Positions 24,046 through 27,916 of a DNA stretch of 27,916 nt are shown piece after piece. Position 1 is the stretch's first letter. Every line of letters begins with the position of its first letter. The stretch lies in the IMG/VR virus record IMGVR_UViG_3300013100_000026, positions 1 to 27,916 of that record. One strand, given 5' to 3'. The notes under the pieces are model-generated. The model worked only from the letters and a program-made list of their open reading frames with translations. It ran no database searches and was not told the origin of the DNA. Origin of the DNA: a virus. The translations under genes and the position numbers were made by a program.

Positions 24046-25928
24046 CCCCCGATCACCTTCATACCGTCGATGAACGAAGACAGAATGTCTGGCATCTTAG
24101 TATCTTGTGGTGCTCGGATAGGTGCAATGTTGGCCTGAGCATCTGTAGTTTCATAGACACCGGCCTCCTTCTTTCTCAGTTCCTCTTGCTCACGTTCCTT
24201 TGCGATCATGTCGGTAAGGGTGTATACTTCCACATCACCGTATGCTTCTCTTGGGGTGTGAGCGATGGAGTTGAAGATGGACCCACAGATGGAGTCAGAA
24301 AAGTCCTTCGTTCCTGAGCGGCTGTGGTCAATCTTGTCGGCCTTCGTAATTCTCAGGGCCATCAACTCGTCCACAAACAGGTCGTTCTGCGGTGCTGAGA
24401 GACGTTCCTCGTGAACCACCATTGCCATGTCTGTGTAGTGCTTCTTGGCTACGGAAAGAATCTCTGACTGCAAACCGTAACGTCGAAGTTCGTTCATGAT
24501 ATCGTGAGACTGCCAACGGTCAAAGGTCACCAGACCAATGTCGAATCCGCGTCTCTGTAGCGACAGGATGAACTCACGAACCTCGGTGAAGTCAACGGTG
24601 TATTCGCTGGTAGGTGTCCACCAACGTACCACATCGACCTTGATGATCGGTGCTGGCTCCGTCATGTTACCGCCGATGTTTCTGGTCATCCACTTGTCCA
24701 CGTGAGACATGGTGACAACACAGCGGTCCTGCTTCTGTGCAAGGTCAACGTGAATGTAATACTTCTTGCCTTCCACCGGAACGAACCATTCGTTGAATCT
24801 GTTCTGCTCATCGATACCGTTCTGGCCACGGAAAGCCTGCTGCATCTTCTCGCGGTCCTTGAAGAATGCATCGATAGCCTCGGGAGGCATACATGCGTAA
24901 CGAGAAAGAGCATCGACCTTGTTGGACAAGAAATCCTCCATGTAATTCTCGATGCGCTTGGTTGGGTTTACCTCCCACGATGGACGCTTCAGAGCAAATA
25001 CACGGGGCTCTGCGTAGCGTACGATGTGGTCCTCGTCCCACGTGATGGTGAACTCATTGCCCTGCGTACCGGGCGGTAGGTCAGGATTGATTTGGAATGT
25101 GTGCTCTCTCGGAAGAACATGCACCTCACCCTCAACCTTGATTGCAGCATCGTCCTTTCCGTACAGTGCTTCGTTGTAGCGCTTCTGGATGAAGTCTCCC
25201 TTGAATCGTGGGAAGGACAGCAGAACCAACTTGCCCACATCGGGGAATCGGCTGGTTACAGATGCTCGATACATGTCGTAGATTCCCTGAGCGGTCTTGC
25301 CGTGCTCGTTACCAGTGTTGGAGTCGAGAGCAAAACCTGAAATCTCGTCAAGCACGACATACAGAACGTTGTATCCCTCAAAGCCCTCACGCTCTGAGTG
25401 ACCAGAGTAAACGTTGATGTTCTTGATGAACTCCATGTGACCCTGACGCTCGGTGTACTTGTTGAGAAACCACGGGCTGTCCTTGATTCGCTTCTTGAAG
25501 TTTTCAAAGAACACGCGCCGCGCCTGATCAGCGTTGATAGCGATGTTCAGAATGTCGATAGAGTCATTGCGAGGCTTGTCATAATACTTTGCCGGGTCAC
25601 GAAGACACAGCAAGAGGTACACGATGTATGCACAAGCGATGGTGGAAAGAAAGTCCTTACCAGAGCCCTTTCCCAACTGTGCGATGACTTCACGAACTGT
25701 GTTTTTCCAGCGCCTCGTTCCCTCTACCTCTCCATACAGACTGATCAGCGTGTGGTTGAAGTAGATTTGGCTGGATGCCTCAATCAACTGGTACTGGTAC
25801 TCGGACAAAGGCGTATCACCCATGTCTAGGTACTTCTCATCTGTCACAAATCGTCTAATGTCCACCGGGCGTTCTTCGAAGTCGTCACCTCCCACCGCGT
25901 TCATTAGATCAGTAAAATTAAGAGCCAC
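24042..25928 (-). CDS. terL: Terminase large subunit
   Basis: 628 aa. ATPase-nuclease motor that packages phage DNA. ATPase: Walker A-like GKGSGKD (86-92), Walker B LYVVLDEIS (189-197, D194-E195), coupling region LVLLSFP (235-240). RNase H-type nuclease: acidic residues D395 (YIHVDLAQ), D470 (VTFDRWQ) and D542/D545 (KDFSDSI). Full length for the family. GTG start with AAGGGGG upstream, overlapping the probable terS by 11 nt. Two HNH genes flank the terminase pair, common in phages. Confidence 0.95.
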   Translation of the reverse strand: MALNFTDLMNAVGGDDFEERPVDIRRFVTDEKYLDMGDTPLSEYQYQLIEASSQIYFNHTLISLYGEVEGTRRWKNTVREVIAQLGKGSGKDFLSTIACAYIVYLLLCLRDPAKYYDKPRNDSIDILNIAINADQARRVFFENFKKRIKDSPWFLNKYTERQGHMEFIKNINVYSGHSEREGFEGYNVLYVVLDEISGFALDSNTGNEHGKTAQGIYDMYRASVTSRFPDVGKLVLLSFPRFKGDFIQKRYNEALYGKDDAAIKVEGEVHVLPREHTFQINPDLPPGTQGNEFTITWDEDHIVRYAEPRVFALKRPSWEVNPTKRIENYMEDFLSNKVDALSRYACMPPEAIDAFFKDREKMQQAFRGQNGIDEQNRFNEWFVPVEGKKYYIHVDLAQKQDRCVVTMSHVDKWMTRNIGGNMTEPAPIIKVDVVRWWTPTSEYTVDFTEVREFILSLQRRGFDIGLVTFDRWQSHDIMNELRRYGLQSEILSVAKKHYTDMAMVVHEERLSAPQNDLFVDELMALRITKADKIDHSRSGTKDFSDSICGSIFNSIAHTPREAYGDVEVYTLTDMIAKEREQEELRKKEAGVYETTDAQANIAPIRAPQDTKMPDILSSFIDGMKVIGG

Positions 25929-26466
25929 TGATTTCCCCCTTGATTACCCCATCATCATCTGGCACGGCTGGTGCCTGTCCGAAGATGCGTGAGATACCCT
26001 CCATGATGAAGAGTTTTGTCTCTGGGTACTTTGTAGCAACTTCCGTGAGCAACTTTCTAATTGCCTCGGCGTGTTCTTCCATTTCTGCCAACTGGTCAGC
26101 AATACCAGAGTCGTCATACATACCGGCTTTTTGCAGTGTCTCTTGGCGCTTTGCCTCAATATCAGCAATATTCTTCAGCACGGTTGCACGAGTCTTGTTT
26201 TCGACTTCTGTATCAACGATCAGCCACATTTCCTTGATGATCATGTCATAGTGGCGATCCATTGACGACAGCGCTTCCATGGCACGCTCTTGAATGTCAG
26301 GTCGATTCTGTGCGATCTGCTTCCATTCATTGATGTAGTGCACCACGTCCTTGCGCTGCATACCGAGTTCCTTGGCAATGGTCGCTGGATGCTTCGTACC
26401 CGTAAGCAGTTTCTCAACGACTCTATTCATTTCGTCGTAATATTCCGCAGTTTGTAGTTCAGTCAT
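25918..26466 (-). CDS. terS: Probable terminase small subunit
   Basis: 182 aa, immediately upstream of terL and overlapping it. N-terminal helix-turn-helix-like segment TKHPATIAKELGMQRKDVVHYINEW (about 24-48) for DNA recognition, then long helices (EALSSMDRHYDMIIKEMW, RATVLKNIADIEAKRQETLQKAG) suited to oligomerisation, and an acidic tail. This three-part plan and the position are typical of small terminases that recognise the packaging site. No name-level motif, so the call rests on context and fold. Start ATG overlaps the upstream TGA. Confidence 0.75.
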   Translation of the reverse strand: MTELQTAEYYDEMNRVVEKLLTGTKHPATIAKELGMQRKDVVHYINEWKQIAQNRPDIQERAMEALSSMDRHYDMIIKEMWLIVDTEVENKTRATVLKNIADIEAKRQETLQKAGMYDDSGIADQLAEMEEHAEAIRKLLTEVATKYPETKLFIMEGISRIFGQAPAVPDDDGVIKGEISGS

Positions 26467-26708
26467 TTTGTCTTCCTTCTGCTTCTCTTCAACTGGACGA
26501 CGCTAAGTAATCTTCCAATTGGAATCATTCTCTTCTCTCCCCGCACGTGGACCAGCAGATAGTCCTTATTATTGTCGAGGTTGTGGACGATGCACTCAAA
26601 TTGCACCAGCCCATATATGCCACTAACCTTCAGAAATGCACCAGACTTTACAGTCTCATTTCTGAAGGTTAGTGTGTGTGAAATTGTAGCATTTTCTGTG
26701 TACGACAC
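26463..26708 (-). CDS. Hypothetical protein, 81 aa, with giant hairpin in its gene
   Basis: Strand-rich protein ending in a basic tail (QLKRSRRKTK); segments LTFRNETVKSGAFLKVSG, GLVQFECIVHNLDN and DYLLVHVRGEKRM suggest a small beta barrel like the one at 4577-4828. Start chosen at GTG 26708, preceded by AAGGAAAGG; the frame opens further upstream inside the HNH gene. Overlaps terS by 4 nt. Codons 12-30 are formed by an exact 18-bp inverted repeat (26621-26674), which constrains the protein to read HTLTFRNE...AFLKVS. Confidence 0.68.
   Translation of the reverse strand: MSYTENATISHTLTFRNETVKSGAFLKVSGIYGLVQFECIVHNLDNNKDYLLVHVRGEKRMIPIGRLLSVVQLKRSRRKTK
26621..26674. repeat. 18-bp perfect inverted repeat inside a coding sequence
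   Basis: Bases 26621-26638 are the exact reverse complement of 26657-26674; between them AGACT/AGTCT (26643-26647/26652-26656) adds an inner 5-bp stem with loop TTAC and a CACC bulge. It lies 155 bp upstream of the probable terS and within the 81-aa gene. Confidence 0.95.
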
Positions 26709-26724
26709 AGCAGTTACCTTTCCT

Positions 26725-27297
26725 TCAGAGGTTACTCCTATATTGTACCATATCGTTAATGTATTCAATGAAGTCTTGGTAGACCATGCTGTTTTTAGCC
26801 CTATTGCAGATGTAACAGCACGGTACGCAATTCTGAATTACGTATCCAATGTCATTGTTCAGTCGATCAAGACCGTTATACTTGAAATCCCTGACTAGCC
26901 ATTCTCCGGGGCGCTTGGAAGGAACGCTGATCGAGTTGCGATCAGATCGCCCGCAGTAATGACAGGGGGCATGGATGGCATGCTTGAACCAGTCCATGGG
27001 TAGATCGAATTCTCTGCCCGCTCTGTTGGCGTCAGACTTGACCCTCTTGTAGACAGCACGCTCGCCCACGAGTGGCTGAACGCTGCGCTTGCACGCAGAG
27101 CACCGTAGTTGTTCTGGCTCATAAATGTCATACTCCTTGGACAAGGAGAATCCATTTCCACATTTGCACATGAAGTCAAAGGTGTTACCGCTGCCGCCAA
27201 CAACCTGCGAATACTCAGAAACCCCATCCACGAAGGACGGGGTTCTGAGTGCGGTGCGCAACCTCACTTGTGACCACCATTGGCTGTAGGTGCCCAT
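26725..27297 (-). CDS. HNH endonuclease with zinc knuckles
   Basis: 190 aa. N-terminal zinc-finger-like CKCGNGF...CSACKR (44-70), a basic linker, then the HNH core: CHYCG (112-116), KYNGLDRLNNDIGY (139-152; the GLDR-xN-xGY signature), CVPCCYICNRAKNSM (157-171). Typical free-standing phage HNH/homing-type enzyme next to packaging genes. ATG with GAGGGG upstream. The first part of the gene contains a 12-bp inverted repeat with one bulged base (27213-27250). Confidence 0.87.
   Translation of the reverse strand: MGTYSQWWSQVRLRTALRTPSFVDGVSEYSQVVGGSGNTFDFMCKCGNGFSLSKEYDIYEPEQLRCSACKRSVQPLVGERAVYKRVKSDANRAGREFDLPMDWFKHAIHAPCHYCGRSDRNSISVPSKRPGEWLVRDFKYNGLDRLNNDIGYVIQNCVPCCYICNRAKNSMVYQDFIEYINDMVQYRSNL
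27213..27250. repeat. 12-bp inverted repeat inside HNH gene
   Basis: ACTCAG+AACCCC (27213-27218, 27220-27225) pairs with GGGGTT+CTGAGT (27239-27250) with a single bulged A; TCC/GGA extends it. Lies 48-85 nt into the HNH coding sequence. Confidence 0.9.
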
Positions 27298-27434
27298 ACA
27301 GACCCCTCAAAGCGCCACTGACGATTCAACTTGTTTCCGCAATGATTGCATCGCTGAGTGTCACGATCATCGATCTTGACAATTCTATCCTCGTCCTTGT
27401 CGCATGCAAGGCACGTGTAACTATAGTTCGGCAT
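27264..27434 (-). CDS. FmdB-type zinc-ribbon protein, 56 aa
   Basis: MPNYSYTCLACDKDEDRIVK then DTQRCNHCGNKLNRQWRF and EGSVWAPTANGGHK. CLAC and CNHC form a zinc ribbon; the MPxYxYxC start and the F.GS.WAPT ending are the marks of the FmdB/CxxC_CxxC_SSSS regulatory zinc-ribbon family, common in actinobacterial phages. Function unknown; nucleic-acid or protein binding likely. ATG with AAAGAG upstream; overlaps the HNH start by 34 nt. Confidence 0.75.
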   Translation of the reverse strand: MPNYSYTCLACDKDEDRIVKIDDRDTQRCNHCGNKLNRQWRFEGSVWAPTANGGHK

Positions 27435-27448
27435 AATCTCTTTCTGTG

Positions 27449-27916
27449 TCAGGCGAGTTGCGCCAGCAAGTCCTTACCGACCTGCAACTCATCAACCTTA
27501 TTAGGATATTCTACCACATCTGAGATACGGTAGTCTCCTGCGTCGAAATCATCGTTCCATGGACGGGTGATGAGATACGTCGGCGTACCGGCCTTCCAGA
27601 GTGCCTTGAAATTCTCCACCTTGTCCTCCACGAAGATATCCGTGGGCACGACAGTCTTTACGGGAGAGAAGTGCAGTTCGTCAACCTCTGGAAAACCGTA
27701 CTCTTGCCACCACTCAATGGTTGCAATGTGACTGTTTCGCTCATCGCTGCCAAAGAATCTGTCAGTGACAACGATAATCTCGTGACCGGCATCCTTTACG
27801 GCCTGCACCGCCGCTACAGCATTGTCACGGACATTGCCACGGAAAATGTATCCGGCATCCACGCCATCATGACAGAACTGTAGAAACTGTGGAGTGGTCC
27901 ACTTCCAGTCCTTGTA
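27449..27916 (-). CDS. HAD-superfamily phosphatase, 5'-nucleotidase-like (N-terminus off window)
   Basis: At least 155 aa; the frame is open to the window edge, so the first motif (DxDxT/V) lies outside. Visible: IIVVTDR (HAD motif II), SPVKTVVPTDIFVEDKVENF (Lys and acidic motifs III/IV, VEDKVEN), PTYLITRPWNDDFD. This matches 5'(3')-deoxyribonucleotidase-like or Pnkp-phosphatase-like HAD proteins, which dephosphorylate nucleotides or nucleic-acid ends. Context beside nucleic-acid genes fits either. An internal GTG at 27862 is an unlikely start because conserved sequence continues upstream. Confidence 0.75.
   Translation of the reverse strand, partial: YKDWKWTTPQFLQFCHDGVDAGYIFRGNVRDNAVAAVQAVKDAGHEIIVVTDRFFGSDERNSHIATIEWWQEYGFPEVDELHFSPVKTVVPTDIFVEDKVENFKALWKAGTPTYLITRPWNDDFDAGDYRISDVVEYPNKVDELQVGKDLLAQLA

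Noticed and set aside
1-27916. CRISPR array, insertion sequence or integrase/att site
   Set aside because: No regularly spaced repeats, no transposase or integrase motifs and no duplicated tRNA 3' end flanked by an integrase were seen.

Overview
This 27.9 kb window reads as part of a large, tRNA-rich, double-stranded DNA bacteriophage genome. It is most like the large phages of Streptomyces and related actinobacteria. Evidence for a phage: a complete large terminase beside a probable small terminase, three HNH endonucleases, dozens of very small tightly overlapping genes, T4-like RNA ligase and polynucleotide kinase, and a tRNA array. Evidence for an actinobacterial host is weaker: initiator and Arg tRNAs resembling actinobacterial ones, GTG/TTG starts, and -10 boxes six bases before start codons, as in leaderless mRNAs. 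Every convincing gene is on the minus strand, so transcription runs from right to left, and the right end of the window is upstream.

Layout, right to left: 27.9-22 kb holds a truncated HAD phosphatase, an FmdB-type zinc ribbon, an HNH nuclease, terS (probable), terL, a second HNH nuclease and small unknowns. 22-20 kb holds an Rnl2-type RNA ligase and membrane proteins. 20-12 kb is the accessory tRNA region: about 21 tRNA genes or tRNA-like genes in small blocks, each block usually behind its own TTGACA/TAGACT-type promoter, interleaved with small genes, an RlaP-like nucleotidyltransferase and two related secreted proteins. 12-9.1 kb holds small membrane proteins, a dual-specificity phosphatase and tRNA-Tyr and tRNA-Cys. 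9.1-5 kb is a tightly coupled NAD cassette: PRPP synthetase homologue, nicotinamide phosphoribosyltransferase, PnuC transporter and NadR-like NMN adenylyltransferase/ribosylnicotinamide kinase. 5-0.4 kb holds T4 Rnl1-type RNA ligase, an HNH nuclease, T4-type polynucleotide kinase/phosphatase, small unknowns and a Pth2-type peptidyl-tRNA hydrolase. 1-310 is a promoter followed by an ORF-free, hairpin-rich leader that ends in a Shine-Dalgarno sequence at the window edge.

Two physiological themes emerge. The first is tRNA supply and repair: many tRNAs, Pnkp, two RNA ligases, an RlaP-like enzyme and peptidyl-tRNA hydrolase. The second is NAD+ rebuilding from nicotinamide and nicotinamide riboside. 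Both are known phage answers to host defences that cleave tRNAs or destroy NAD+; that role here is inference.

The most unusual sequence features are: two Arg-anticodon tRNA-like genes without a D arm; an initiator tRNA with an 8-nt insertion in its T arm; several very long inverted repeats buried inside coding sequences (one 18 bp, next to the terminase genes); -35 boxes that double as stop codons; and several structured non-tRNA elements between tRNAs.
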